Part shown: piece after piece, positions 23,576 to 32,333 of the stretch | Position numbering within the stretch: the first letter of the stretch is position 1 | How the letters are laid out: each line of letters opens with the position of its first letter | DNA from: JALZAA01 sp035316025 | GTDB taxonomy: Bacteria; Actinomycetota; Acidimicrobiia; IMCC26256; JACDBD01 | Reading direction: 5' to 3' | NCBI GenBank assembly: GCA_035316025.1 | Contig: DATFXL010000122.1 | Coordinates: 1 to 40,152 of the forward strand | Length of the DNA stretch: 40,152 nt | The notes under the pieces: model-generated | Told to the model about the DNA's origin: nothing | Database searches by the model: none | Seen by the model: the letters and a program-made list of their open reading frames with translations, nothing else | Made by a program: the position numbers and the translations under genes

Positions 23576-25258
23576 ATGTCGGAGATCTACGACCTGTCCG
23601 ACCGCTACGTCGATCGCTTCGCGGCCCTCGATCCCGTGTCGGCGACGCTCGAGGGGCTCGCCGGCCACGACGACGAGATGACGGACTTCTCCCCCCACGG
23701 CTTCGAGGAACGCAACGAGCACGATCGCGCGACGCTGCGGGCGTTGTCGGCCGCACATGCGGAGGGCGATCGCGATCGAGTCGCGGCCGACGTGCTGCGT
23801 GAGGCGCTCGAGACGAGCATCGAGCTCTACGACACCGGCGAGCACCTGCGCGAGCTCAACGTCATCGCCAGCCCCGTCCAGGCCGTGCGCATGTGCTTCG
23901 ACATGATGTCGACCGATACCAAAGCGGACTGGGAGGCGATCGCGGGGCGCATGGGGCTCGTGCCCGAAGGGCTGAGCTCGTACGAGGAGAGCCTCACGGA
24001 GGGCGTGCGACAGGGGCTCGTCGCCGCGCGCCGGCAGGCGGTCGAGTGCATGCACCAGGCCGAGACGTGGAGCGGGGTCGACGGCGAGACGCGCCCGTAC
24101 TTCACCACCTTCGTCGACCGCTTCGACCAGAGCGGTATCGACAACCCGGCGTTGCGCGACGCGTTGGTCGAGCGTTCCGGGCGGGCGACCGAGGCGTACG
24201 CGTCGCTCGCCCGCTATTTCGCCGACGAGTACGCGCCACACGCCTCCGAGCGCGACGCCGTGGGCGCCGAGCGCTACGGGCGCCTCGCCCGCGTGTTCAA
24301 CGGGATGGAGCTCGATCTGGGCGAGGCGTACCAGTGGGGGTGGGAGGAGCTGCACCGCATCGAGCGCGCCATGGGCGCGGTGGCCGAGCGCATCCGTCCC
24401 GGCGAGCGCCTCGACGCCGTCATCGACCACCTCGAGACCGACGCCGACGGCGCGATCGAAGGTGTGGACGAGTTCCGGCAGTGGCTGCAGAACCTGCTCG
24501 ACACGACGATCGCCGAGCTCGATGGTGTGCACTTCGACATTCCCGACCCGGTGAAGCGGGTCGAGGCGATGATCGCTCCGCCCGGCGGCGCGGCGGCGAT
24601 GTACTACACGGGGCCCGCCGAGGACTTCAGTCGGCCCGGTCGCACCTGGTACCCGACGCTGGGCAAGACACGCTTCCCGCTCTGGGGGGAGGTCTCGATC
24701 TGCTTCCACGAGGGCGTCCCCGGGCACCACCTCCAGATCGCCCAGGTCCGCTATCTCGCCGGCGAGCTGAGCCGGTTCCAGCGCACGCTGGCGGGCTGGT
24801 CCGGGCACGCCGAGGGGTGGGCGCTGTACGCCGAGCGCCTGATGGGCGAGCTCGGATACCTCGACGACCCCGCCTACGAGCTCGGGATGCTGCGGGCGCA
24901 GGCTCTGCGCGCGATGCGCGTCGTCGTCGACATCGGGCTGCATCTCGAGCTCGCGATCCCGTCGGACGAGCGCTATCACCCGGGCGAGACCTGGACGCCC
25001 GAGCTGGCGTTGCCCTTCGCGATGGAGCGGAGCGGGCGCATGCCGGAGGACTTCATGCGCAGCGAGATCGATCGCTACCTCGGCTGGCCCGGTCAGGCGA
25101 TCAGCTACAAGATCGGCGAACGCGTGTGGCTGGGAGCGCGCGACGACGCCAGACGACGCGCCGGCGACGCGTTCGACCTCAAGGACTTCCACGCCCGGGC
25201 GCTGAACCTCGGCCCCATGGGGCTCGACCAGCTCCGCCGCGAGCTGGCCCGCGCCTAG
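23576..25258 (+). CDS. DUF885-family metallopeptidase-like protein
   Basis: 560 aa, mostly helical, matching the DUF885 family. The conserved HEGVPGHH motif at 378-385 resembles zinc-protease HExxH-type sites, and GHAEGWALYAERLMGELG follows about 30 residues later and would supply the third ligand. No signal peptide is visible, so it acts in the cytoplasm. Some characterised DUF885 members are carboxypeptidases or toxin-resistance peptidases, but the substrate here is unknown. The stop lies 4 nt before the LLM oxidoreductase start, so the two are likely co-expressed. Confidence 0.85.
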   Translation: MSEIYDLSDRYVDRFAALDPVSATLEGLAGHDDEMTDFSPHGFEERNEHDRATLRALSAAHAEGDRDRVAADVLREALETSIELYDTGEHLRELNVIASPVQAVRMCFDMMSTDTKADWEAIAGRMGLVPEGLSSYEESLTEGVRQGLVAARRQAVECMHQAETWSGVDGETRPYFTTFVDRFDQSGIDNPALRDALVERSGRATEAYASLARYFADEYAPHASERDAVGAERYGRLARVFNGMELDLGEAYQWGWEELHRIERAMGAVAERIRPGERLDAVIDHLETDADGAIEGVDEFRQWLQNLLDTTIAELDGVHFDIPDPVKRVEAMIAPPGGAAAMYYTGPAEDFSRPGRTWYPTLGKTRFPLWGEVSICFHEGVPGHHLQIAQVRYLAGELSRFQRTLAGWSGHAEGWALYAERLMGELGYLDDPAYELGMLRAQALRAMRVVVDIGLHLELAIPSDERYHPGETWTPELALPFAMERSGRMPEDFMRSEIDRYLGWPGQAISYKIGERVWLGARDDARRRAGDAFDLKDFHARALNLGPMGLDQLRRELARA

Positions 25259-25262
25259 CCGC

Positions 25263-26234
25263 ATGGACATCTCCTGCGCGTTCCCGCCCGGCCCCGACGT
25301 GGTCGAGCATGTCCGGCTCGCGGAGTCGCTCGGCTATGAGCGAGCGTGGCTGTACGACTCCCCGGCGCTGTATCCGGACGTGTGGGTCGCGCTGGCGCAG
25401 GTCGCCGAGCACACCGATCGCATCGGGCTCGGTCCCGCCGTCCTGATACCGAGCCTGCGTCACGTGCTCACGCAGGCGACCGCCATCGCCACGCTCGAGG
25501 GCCTGGCGCCGGGACGGACGGTGGCCGCCGTCGGAACCGGCTTCACCGGCCGCATGGCGCTCGGTCAGAGGCCCTTGCCGTGGTCGGAGGTCGAGGAGTA
25601 CGTGCGGCAACTCCGCGCGCTGTTGCGGGGCGAGCACGTGGTCGTCGACGGCTCCGTCGTGCAGATGATCCCGCCGGCGGAGTTCCTCCCGGACCGCCCG
25701 ATCGGTGTGCCGATCATCGTGGCCGCCAACGGCCCCAAGGGCCTGCGCGTCGCGAGGGAGCTCGGCGACGGGGTGATGACGATCGGGTCCGGTCAGCCCG
25801 ACTTCGACTGGTGCTCGGTCCTGGCCTTCGGGACGGTCCTGGACGAAGGCGAGCCGCCCCGGTCGTCCCGCGCCCTCGAGGCCGCCGGCCCCGCGCTCAC
25901 CGTCGTGTACCACGGCATGTACGAGGCGAACCCGGACGTGGTCGACTCGCTGCCGGGCGGCCCGGAGTGGCGCGCCGCGCTCGAGGAGCTGCCGGCGGCC
26001 GAACGCCATCTCACCGTGCACGAGGACCACCTCGTGCGCGTCACCGAGCGCGACGCACCCCTCCTCGAGGGCGACACCGTGGCCGGGTTCACGTGGACCG
26101 GGCCGGCGCCGGCGCTGCGCGAGCGCCTCTCCCAGCTCGAGGCTTCCGGCGGGACCGAGATCCTCTACGGCCCGATGGGACCGGACATCCCCCGCGAGCT
26201 CCGCACCTTCGCCGCGATGGCGGGGTTGGAGTAG
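25263..26234 (+). CDS. LLM-class (luciferase-like) oxidoreductase, probably F420-dependent
   Basis: 323 aa single-domain TIM barrel of the bacterial luciferase-like family. It opens with CAFPPGPDVVEHVRLAESLGYERAWLYDS, split by the usual beta-1/alpha-1 pattern, and has RIGLGPAVLIPSLRH, GRTVAAVGTGFTGR and VPIIVAANGPKGLRVARELGDGVM, all typical of actinobacterial F420-dependent members. The cofactor (F420 or FMN) is inferred from family similarity. Starts 4 nt after the DUF885 stop. The substrate is unknown. Confidence 0.85.
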   Translation: MDISCAFPPGPDVVEHVRLAESLGYERAWLYDSPALYPDVWVALAQVAEHTDRIGLGPAVLIPSLRHVLTQATAIATLEGLAPGRTVAAVGTGFTGRMALGQRPLPWSEVEEYVRQLRALLRGEHVVVDGSVVQMIPPAEFLPDRPIGVPIIVAANGPKGLRVARELGDGVMTIGSGQPDFDWCSVLAFGTVLDEGEPPRSSRALEAAGPALTVVYHGMYEANPDVVDSLPGGPEWRAALEELPAAERHLTVHEDHLVRVTERDAPLLEGDTVAGFTWTGPAPALRERLSQLEASGGTEILYGPMGPDIPRELRTFAAMAGLE

Positions 26235-26245
26235 GACGATCGGTT

Positions 26246-26272
26246 CCCCACCTTCGACAAGCCACGGTGGGG
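26246..26272. terminator. Possible bidirectional terminator hairpin
   Basis: CCCCACC (26246-26252) pairs with GGTGGGG (26266-26272) around a 13-nt loop, in the 52-nt gap between convergent genes. The stem is short (7 bp) and lacks a T-tract, so it is a weak candidate for a terminator shared by both strands. Confidence 0.35.
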
Positions 26273-26286
26273 GAGCGCGCCGGCGG

Positions 26287-27120
26287 CTACGGGTCCAGCG
26301 GGCGGTTCGTCCAGCGGCCACCGTCGGTGCGGTACCACCCGCCGGCGGCGAGGCTGCCGCCGTCGGCGTGCACGGTGGTGCCGGTCACGAACGCCGACAG
26401 GTCCGACGCCAGGAACAGCGCGACGCCGGCGATGTCGTCCGGGGTCCCGAACCGGCCGACCGGCACCCAGCGCGGGATGAGGTGCCGTTGCTCCTCGGGG
26501 ACCCAAAGCGCGTACGGGACCTGGATCGTCTCGGTCAGGTCGGGGGCGATGGCGTTCACGCGGACGCCGTCGTTGCCGAGCTCGAGCGCCAGGCTCTTCG
26601 TGAACTGCGTGACGCCCGCCTTGAACGCGGAGTACACGGCCATCGTCGGGATGCCTCGGAACGCCTCGACGGTCGAGACGTTGACGATGCTGCCGCCGTC
26701 GCCTTGCTCGACCATCCGGGGAGCGAACGCTTTCGTGCATAGGAACATGTGCCGCAGGTTGACGGCGTAGAGCGAGTCCCAGTGCTCCTCGTCGGTTTCG
26801 AGGAACGGCGTCGCCCGAAAGAGATAGTGGCCGACGTTGTTGACGAGCACGTCGACGCGGCCGTACTCGGCGAGCGTCGCGTCGGCGAGCGCCGTCACCT
26901 CGTCGCGCTGACGGACGTCGACGTGCTGCGCGAGCGCGCCTCCGCCGGCAGCACGGATCGCATCGACCGTCTCGGCGGCGCGGTCGGCGTCGATCTCGGC
27001 CACGACGACCTGGGCGCCGTGGGCGGCGAACGTCTCGGAGACGGCGCGCCCGATCCCGCCTCCCCCGCCGGTGACGACCGCGACCTTGCTGGCGAGGAGA
27101 GTGGTGTCCGGGACGGGCAA
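26287..27120 (-). CDS. Short-chain dehydrogenase/reductase
   Basis: 277 aa classical SDR. Cofactor motif TGGGGGIG near residue 17, NNVG (usually NNAG), VNVSTVEAF with the catalytic Ser, and Tyr-x3-Lys in YSAFK. The C-terminal HADGGSLAAGGWYRTDGGRW, shown here only in part, is longer than in FabG and typical of actinobacterial SDRs of unknown substrate. The start is TTG at 27120, as no ATG or GTG lies at the right place; no good Shine-Dalgarno is visible. The oligoendopeptidase stop is 16 nt upstream on the same strand, so translation may be coupled. Confidence 0.85.
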   Translation of the reverse strand: MPVPDTTLLASKVAVVTGGGGGIGRAVSETFAAHGAQVVVAEIDADRAAETVDAIRAAGGGALAQHVDVRQRDEVTALADATLAEYGRVDVLVNNVGHYLFRATPFLETDEEHWDSLYAVNLRHMFLCTKAFAPRMVEQGDGGSIVNVSTVEAFRGIPTMAVYSAFKAGVTQFTKSLALELGNDGVRVNAIAPDLTETIQVPYALWVPEEQRHLIPRWVPVGRFGTPDDIAGVALFLASDLSAFVTGTTVHADGGSLAAGGWYRTDGGRWTNRPLDP

Positions 27121-27136
27121 CGGTGGGGAGGCTCGC

Positions 27137-28942
27137 TCAGGCCGGCACGCGGCCGGCGTCGACCGCGGCGCGCTCGGCTGCCTCCAGCTGCTGCTCGACG
27201 ATGGCGAGGCCGCCGTCCCAGAACCGGGGATCGGCGAGGTCGACGCCGACGATGCGGCCGAGCTCGTCGGGCGTGCGCGAGCCGCCGCTGCGCAGGAGCT
27301 CGAGATACTGCGGCACGAAGCCGGCGCCCCGCTCCTCGTACGCGCGGTACACCGACAGCGCGAGGAGCTGTCCGTACGCGTAGGCGTACACGTACCCGGG
27401 CGTGCCGATGAAGTGCGGGATGTACGACCACCACGTGCGGTATCCGTCGGTGATCTCGACGGTGTCGCCGAGCATCTCCGTCTGGGTCTCGTACCAGAGC
27501 TCCCCGAACCGACCGACGCTCAGCTCGCCGACCTCCCGCCGCTCGGTGTGCACGCGATCCTCGAAGCGGTTCATCGCCGTCTGCCGGAAGACGGTGGCGA
27601 TCTGCCCTTCGATGCTCTCGGCGAGGAGTGCGAAGCGGGCCGACGGGTCCGCCGTCGCGTCGAGCAGCCGACCGAAGGTCACCGTCTCGCCGAACACCGA
27701 CGCCGTCTCGGCGAGGGTGAGCGGCGTCGTCTGGTGGAAGATGCCCTGGCCCCGCGCCAGGTACGCGTGCAGCCCGTGGCCGAGCTCGTGAGCGAGGGTC
27801 AGCACGTCGCGGCGGCGGCCCGTCCAGTTCAGCAGCACGTATGGGTGCTGCGACGGCACCGTGTACGCGCAGAACGCGCCCGGCCTCTTCCCGGCCCGCA
27901 CGGGAGCGTCGATCCACGCCTTGTCGAAGAAACGGTGGGCGGCGGCCTGGAGCTCCTCCGAGAAGGAGCCGTACGCGTCGAGCACCAGCTCGCGTGCCTC
28001 ACGCCACCCGAATTCCGATTCCTCATCTGCCACCGACGCCATGCGGTCGTAGTCGGTGAGTCGGTCGAGCCCGAGAACGCGCGCCTTCAGCGCGTACCAG
28101 CGCTGCGGAATGTCGTAGCGGGCCTGCACCGCCGCCACCAGCGCTTGCACCGACTCGTCGCTGGCTTCGTTGGCGAGATTCATGCTCGCGATCCAGTCGG
28201 GATACTCGCGAAGCCGATCGTCGACAGCCTTGTCCGCCAGCAACGTGTTGAAGACGAACGCCCGGGTCCGGAGTCCTGGCTCGAGCGCCTTCGTGACCGC
28301 CTCGGCGGCGTCACGGCGTTCGCCGCGATCGGGTGAGGTCAGCTGCGACAACGCCTCCTCGAGACTTACCCGCCCGCCGCCGAGGTCGACCTCGATGGTC
28401 GACGTGAGCTCGCTGAACAAACGTGTCCACGCGCTGCGCCCGGTGACCGCCTTCTCGGTTAGCACGAGCTCTTCCGGCTCCGAGAGCAGGTGAGGGCGGT
28501 AGCGGCGCGCCGCTGCAAGGTAGTGCCGGCAGAACGCCAACCGATCGTCGGCGAGTAGCTCGGTGACCCGTGCGTCGGGCAGCGCCGCCCATTCGAGGTC
28601 GAGGAAGAGGGTCTTGGTGTTGATCGCGGTGGCCCGCTCCTCGACCCGCTGGAGCAACGCGCCGCGGGTCGGGTCGGTCGTGTCGACCGCGAACCGCAGC
28701 TGCGCGTACGACCCCGCCCGTCCGACCAGGTCGCCGATCGACGCCACCTCGTGCATGAGCGCGGAAAGCTCAGCCGCGTCGAGGTCGGCGATGGTGCCGC
28801 GCCGCTCGGCGACAGACGCGGACACCCGATCGGCTTCGTCGAGGAGTGCGTCGACCCCGGCCTCGCCCTTTCCCTCGACGAGGGGCTCGAGATCCCAGGC
28901 GACGTCGACGGCGGTGAGGTCGGCGTCGGTCGTCGTGGCCAT
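27137..28942 (-). CDS. Oligoendopeptidase F-like M3 metallopeptidase
   Basis: 601 aa, the typical length of the PepF family. The zinc site HELGHGLHAYLA (HExxH at 385-389) is complete, and ETASVFGE about 25 residues later provides the third ligand. No signal peptide, so it hydrolyses short peptides in the cytoplasm. TAG of the upstream helD-like stop codon forms part of TAGGCT (minus strand 28956-28951), which ends 8 nt before the ATG and could be a -10 for a leaderless transcript, in addition to read-through from helD. Confidence 0.93.
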   Translation of the reverse strand: MATTTDADLTAVDVAWDLEPLVEGKGEAGVDALLDEADRVSASVAERRGTIADLDAAELSALMHEVASIGDLVGRAGSYAQLRFAVDTTDPTRGALLQRVEERATAINTKTLFLDLEWAALPDARVTELLADDRLAFCRHYLAAARRYRPHLLSEPEELVLTEKAVTGRSAWTRLFSELTSTIEVDLGGGRVSLEEALSQLTSPDRGERRDAAEAVTKALEPGLRTRAFVFNTLLADKAVDDRLREYPDWIASMNLANEASDESVQALVAAVQARYDIPQRWYALKARVLGLDRLTDYDRMASVADEESEFGWREARELVLDAYGSFSEELQAAAHRFFDKAWIDAPVRAGKRPGAFCAYTVPSQHPYVLLNWTGRRRDVLTLAHELGHGLHAYLARGQGIFHQTTPLTLAETASVFGETVTFGRLLDATADPSARFALLAESIEGQIATVFRQTAMNRFEDRVHTERREVGELSVGRFGELWYETQTEMLGDTVEITDGYRTWWSYIPHFIGTPGYVYAYAYGQLLALSVYRAYEERGAGFVPQYLELLRSGGSRTPDELGRIVGVDLADPRFWDGGLAIVEQQLEAAERAAVDAGRVPA

Positions 28943-28953
28943 GACGCCTCAGC

Positions 28954-31356
28954 CTACGAGGCCGCGGCCGGCTGCAGTGCTTCCGGGAGCGGCGCCGCGT
29001 GCGCAACGGTGAGGGTCTGCGTGGCGCGCGTGAGCGCGGTGTACAGCAGTCGGAGCCCGGCGGCGTCCTCGTTCACGAGCCGCCCGGGCTCGACCACGAT
29101 CACGTGATCGAACTCGAGCCCCTTTGCGTCGGGCGCGTCGACCACGGCAATCGGCGCGTCGATGGCGTCGGCGGATCCCGCCACCGCGCCGACGTCGGCG
29201 AGCACCGAGACGAGGTCGGCGTGCAGCTCCTGTGGCGCGATGACGGCGGTCGTCCCGCGGTCGCCATCCCCGTCGCGTGCTGCGTCGGCCGCGACTGCCA
29301 CGAGGGCGGCCGTATCGGCGGCGGCGACGAATCGCGGCGGGTGCCCCGTGCTGCGCACGGACCGCGCCGGCTCGACGCCCGGCAACGCCGCGGTCACGAC
29401 CCGGTCAGCCAGACCCATGATCTCCGACGGTGTGCGGTAGTTCACGGTGAGCGTGACGACGCGCGCAGGCTCGTCGCCGGGCAGTTGCGCGCGCACCGCG
29501 TCCCAGTCGTGCAGCGCCCCCGGCTTGCTCGACTGCCCGAAGTCCCCCACGATCGTCATCGATCCCGAGGGGCACCGCCGCCCCACCATGCGCCACTGCA
29601 TGGCGCTGAGATCCTGCGCCTCGTCCACGAGGACGTGTCCGTAGACACGGGGCTCGCCCACGCCGTCCTCGCTCGGCGGCGCGCCGCCGCCGTAGCGCTC
29701 GAGGACCTCCGCCGCCGTCGTATATGCGCCGACCCCCAGCTCTTCGACAACGCGGGCGGCGTCCTCGAGCGCGCTGTCGGGCGCGCTCCGCCGGCGGCGT
29801 CGGCGTCGCGGGCCTCCGGCTTCTGGCGGACCGAGCAGCCCGTCGGCCTCGTCGACCAGCGCGACGTCGGCCTCGGTCCATGCGACGTCGCGCACGCTCG
29901 GCGCGCGCGGGCGCTCGAGCAGTCGTTGCTCCTCGCGCGTGAGGACGCCATCCGACGCCGATCGGATCAATGCCGGAAAGCTGAAGAGATCGTGCACGAG
30001 CTCAGCGCCCGAGAGCACCGGCCACATGCGCTCGAGTGCCGTTCGCACCTCGGGTGAACGTCGCAGACGCGCCGTCAGCTCGGTCTCCCAGTCGTCAGGC
30101 GCTCGCTCGCCCCGTGCGAGGGCAGCCGCGACCGGCAGTTCGAGCAGCTCGTCGTCGTTCTCGGGTGCGAGCGGCAACTCGGCGTCCGGCTCGAGGCGGC
30201 GGGCGTCGCGCTCGTACGCCTCGACCAACGACCGGCGGTACTGGTCACGCAGGTGATCGAGCACCAGGCGGGAGAGGGCGGGCCGGCGCTCGTTGTGCGT
30301 GCCGCGCCGGCGCCGGACCCGTTCGACGATCCGAGTCGAGTCGGCCCGGCGGAGCCGCAGCACGTGGCCGTCGAGGACGACGACGACATCGTCACGGACG
30401 GGCCGCTCCCGGTCCCGCAACGCCCGCGCGATCACCCGCGCCATGCGGGCGTCGCCCTTCAGCGCCGCGACCGCGGGGGCCTCGGCCACACGCGCCCGGA
30501 GCTGTGGCTTGATCCCCGCCACCGTCGTGAGCTGGACGTCGTCCTCCCCGAGCGACGGCAGCACCTCGTCGATGTACCGGAGGAAGATCGGGCTCGGCCC
30601 GACGAGCAGCACCCCACGGGACGCCAGCCGCCGCCGGTGTGTGTACAGGAGGTAGGCCGCCCGGTGCAGCGCGACCGCGGTCTTGCCCGTGCCGGGGCCG
30701 CCGGCGACCACGAGGATGCCGGGCAGCGGGGCGCGCACCGCTTCGTCCTGTTCGGCCTGGATCGTGGCGACGATGTCGCCCATGCGGCCGGTGCGATGCC
30801 GTTCCAGCGCTGCCAGCAGCGCCGCTTCGCCCACGATGGTGAACCCCGCCTCGTCGGCGGCGTGGGCGTCGAAGACCTCGTCGTCGATGCCGATCAGCTC
30901 CCGGCCGTGGATCTGGAAGTGCCGGCGCCGCACGACGCCCATCGGCTCGACGGCCGTGGCCCGGTAGAAGGGCTCGGCCACCGGGGCGCGCCAGTCGATC
31001 ACGAGCGGGGTCTGGTCGGCTTCGGTCACCGAGATGCGCCCGATGTAGTAGCGGTCGTCGTCGGGATGGGCTTCCCCCGGCGCCGGCTCGAGATCAATGC
31101 GGCCGAAGCACAGCGGCGCGTTCCCGATGTTCAGGGCGGCCAGCCGGCGTCGGGTGTGGGCGGCGGCGGCATCGCGCTCGAGGCGGGCCTGATGCGTGCC
31201 CCCTCGCCCCACCTCGCCGTAGCCCTCGGCGACCCGGCTGGCGGCCTTGCGCATCTCGTCGAGTCGCCCGTACGCCCGGTCGAGGTACCGCTGCTCGGCG
31301 GCAAGCTCGGGGTGGGGACGGCGCTCTTGGACGCCGCCATCGGACTGCTCGGGCAC
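28954..31356 (-). CDS. HelD-like superfamily 1 helicase / RNA polymerase recycling factor
   Basis: 800 aa. N-terminal coiled region (residues 15-70, EQRYLDRAYGRLDEM) followed by RYYIGRISV and DWRAPVAEPFY, which are diagnostic of HelD proteins rather than UvrD. Q-motif about 200-208, Walker A GGPGTGKT at 219-226, motif II VDEAQDLSAMQWRM, NYRTPSEI, KGLEFDHVIVV and LLYTALTRA. HelD releases stalled RNA polymerase from DNA using ATP; some actinobacterial homologues (HelR) protect against rifampicin. The GTG start 31356 has CAGGAG upstream. Longer than many homologues, with Arg-rich insertions between motifs. First gene of helD - pepF - SDR. Confidence 0.88.
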   Translation of the reverse strand: MPEQSDGGVQERRPHPELAAEQRYLDRAYGRLDEMRKAASRVAEGYGEVGRGGTHQARLERDAAAAHTRRRLAALNIGNAPLCFGRIDLEPAPGEAHPDDDRYYIGRISVTEADQTPLVIDWRAPVAEPFYRATAVEPMGVVRRRHFQIHGRELIGIDDEVFDAHAADEAGFTIVGEAALLAALERHRTGRMGDIVATIQAEQDEAVRAPLPGILVVAGGPGTGKTAVALHRAAYLLYTHRRRLASRGVLLVGPSPIFLRYIDEVLPSLGEDDVQLTTVAGIKPQLRARVAEAPAVAALKGDARMARVIARALRDRERPVRDDVVVVLDGHVLRLRRADSTRIVERVRRRRGTHNERRPALSRLVLDHLRDQYRRSLVEAYERDARRLEPDAELPLAPENDDELLELPVAAALARGERAPDDWETELTARLRRSPEVRTALERMWPVLSGAELVHDLFSFPALIRSASDGVLTREEQRLLERPRAPSVRDVAWTEADVALVDEADGLLGPPEAGGPRRRRRRRSAPDSALEDAARVVEELGVGAYTTAAEVLERYGGGAPPSEDGVGEPRVYGHVLVDEAQDLSAMQWRMVGRRCPSGSMTIVGDFGQSSKPGALHDWDAVRAQLPGDEPARVVTLTVNYRTPSEIMGLADRVVTAALPGVEPARSVRSTGHPPRFVAAADTAALVAVAADAARDGDGDRGTTAVIAPQELHADLVSVLADVGAVAGSADAIDAPIAVVDAPDAKGLEFDHVIVVEPGRLVNEDAAGLRLLYTALTRATQTLTVAHAAPLPEALQPAAAS

Positions 31357-31379
31357 GTGCGGCTCCTGGGGGGACCTAG

Positions 31380-31685
31380 CAGTCTACTGCCCGTCGCCAT
31401 CCCGAGACCGACGGCGCGGGGGCGGAAGACGGCGTCGGCTACGCCACATACGCCACGCCGACCGGCCCTTGCACGAAGCCAGCGTCGTCGGAGGTGCTCG
31501 GCGCGTCCGGCACGATCGCGGGGCCGGGCGGCCAGGAGTTCTTCGCCGATCCAGCAGGCCGGCTATGGATGGCGTACCACGCATACACCGAACCCGACGT
31601 CGGCTATCCGAACAGCCGGCGCGTGCATGTGCTGCGAGTCGCGCTCGACCCGAACGGCGTGCCCGTGCTCAACCCGTCGGGCTGA
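31380..31685 (+). pseudogene. C-terminal remnant of a glycoside hydrolase family 43-like gene
   Basis: The frame is open from just after a TAG at 31377 to the TGA at 31685 but has no plausible start or N-terminal domain. Its translation contains GYATYATPTGPCTKP and AGPGGQEFFADPAGRLWM then AYHAY, VGYPN and R-x-VHVLRVAL, a pattern I recognise as the last blade of GH43-type arabinanase/xylosidase beta-propellers. Only about 85 codons remain of the 300 or more expected, so the rest has been deleted. It converges on the histidine phosphatase gene with a 17-nt overlap. This also accounts for the apparent gene-free stretch downstream of helD's start. Confidence 0.6.
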
Positions 31686-32301
31686 CCGGATCCTGTTCGG
31701 ACGGGCCGCCGGGCGCGGTCACCTCGTCTGGCTCGAGCAACACGACGCGGTCGCCGAGCGTGAAGTCCGACGACGAGGCGGCATTGAGCCATCGGCCGCC
31801 GAGGTTGGGCAGGCGCTCGGGTGTCGCGCCCAACGACCGCTCGATCGTGCGGACGACGCCGCCGTGCGTCACCACGAGCACGTCACCCGGTGCGCTCCCG
31901 TCGACCGCTGCCGCCAGCCCGGCCCAGGCACGCGCCAGGAGCGCGTCGTCGCTCTCGAAGTCGGGCGGCGAGCGGTGCGCCGCGAGGTAGCCCGGCCACC
32001 GCTCCTCGATCTCGACCCGGGTGAGGCCGCTCCACGACCCGACGTCCCGCTCCCGCAGGCGCGACTCCGCGCGCACGCCGCCCAGGCCGAGCCGTTCCGC
32101 GATCAGCTCGCCCGTGCGGCGCGCCCGCACGAGGTCCGACGTCCACACCGCGACGATCGTCGCGATCTGGGACAGCCGCACGGTCGCGTCCTCGGCCTGG
32201 CGCTCCCCGAACGAGGAGAGCGGCGGGTCGGCCTGGCCTTGCCAGCGCGACGCCGCGTTCCACGTCGACTCGCCGTGACGGACGAGAAGGAGCCGGGTCA
32301 T
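31669..32301 (-). CDS. Histidine phosphatase (phosphoglycerate mutase-like)
   Basis: 210 aa. The phosphohistidine motif LVRHGEST is at residues 6-13, with a second conserved His in VVTHGGVVRTIE; SDLVRARRTGELIAERLG and LRERDVGSWSG are typical of the branch that includes phosphatases such as GpgP, CobC and broad-specificity PhoE-like enzymes. It is probably a phosphatase rather than a glycolytic mutase, because of its length and these motifs, but the substrate is unknown. TAGCGT (minus strand 32316-32311) ends 9 nt before the ATG and may be its own -10. The sulfatase stop is 32 nt upstream. Confidence 0.87.
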   Translation of the reverse strand: MTRLLLVRHGESTWNAASRWQGQADPPLSSFGERQAEDATVRLSQIATIVAVWTSDLVRARRTGELIAERLGLGGVRAESRLRERDVGSWSGLTRVEIEERWPGYLAAHRSPPDFESDDALLARAWAGLAAAVDGSAPGDVLVVTHGGVVRTIERSLGATPERLPNLGGRWLNAASSSDFTLGDRVVLLEPDEVTAPGGPSEQDPVSPTG

Positions 32302-32333
32302 GAGACGGTGACGCTAGCGGGAGGAGCTCGTCC

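Noticed and set aside
23519..25270. Long upstream extension of the fumarase frame
   Set aside because: Antisense to the DUF885 gene; fumarase homology begins exactly at ATG 23518.
31669..32301. Glycolytic phosphoglycerate mutase (gpmA)
   Set aside because: The motifs fit the wider histidine phosphatase family, and the gene sits with a sulfatase rather than glycolytic genes, so a specific gpm name is not justified.
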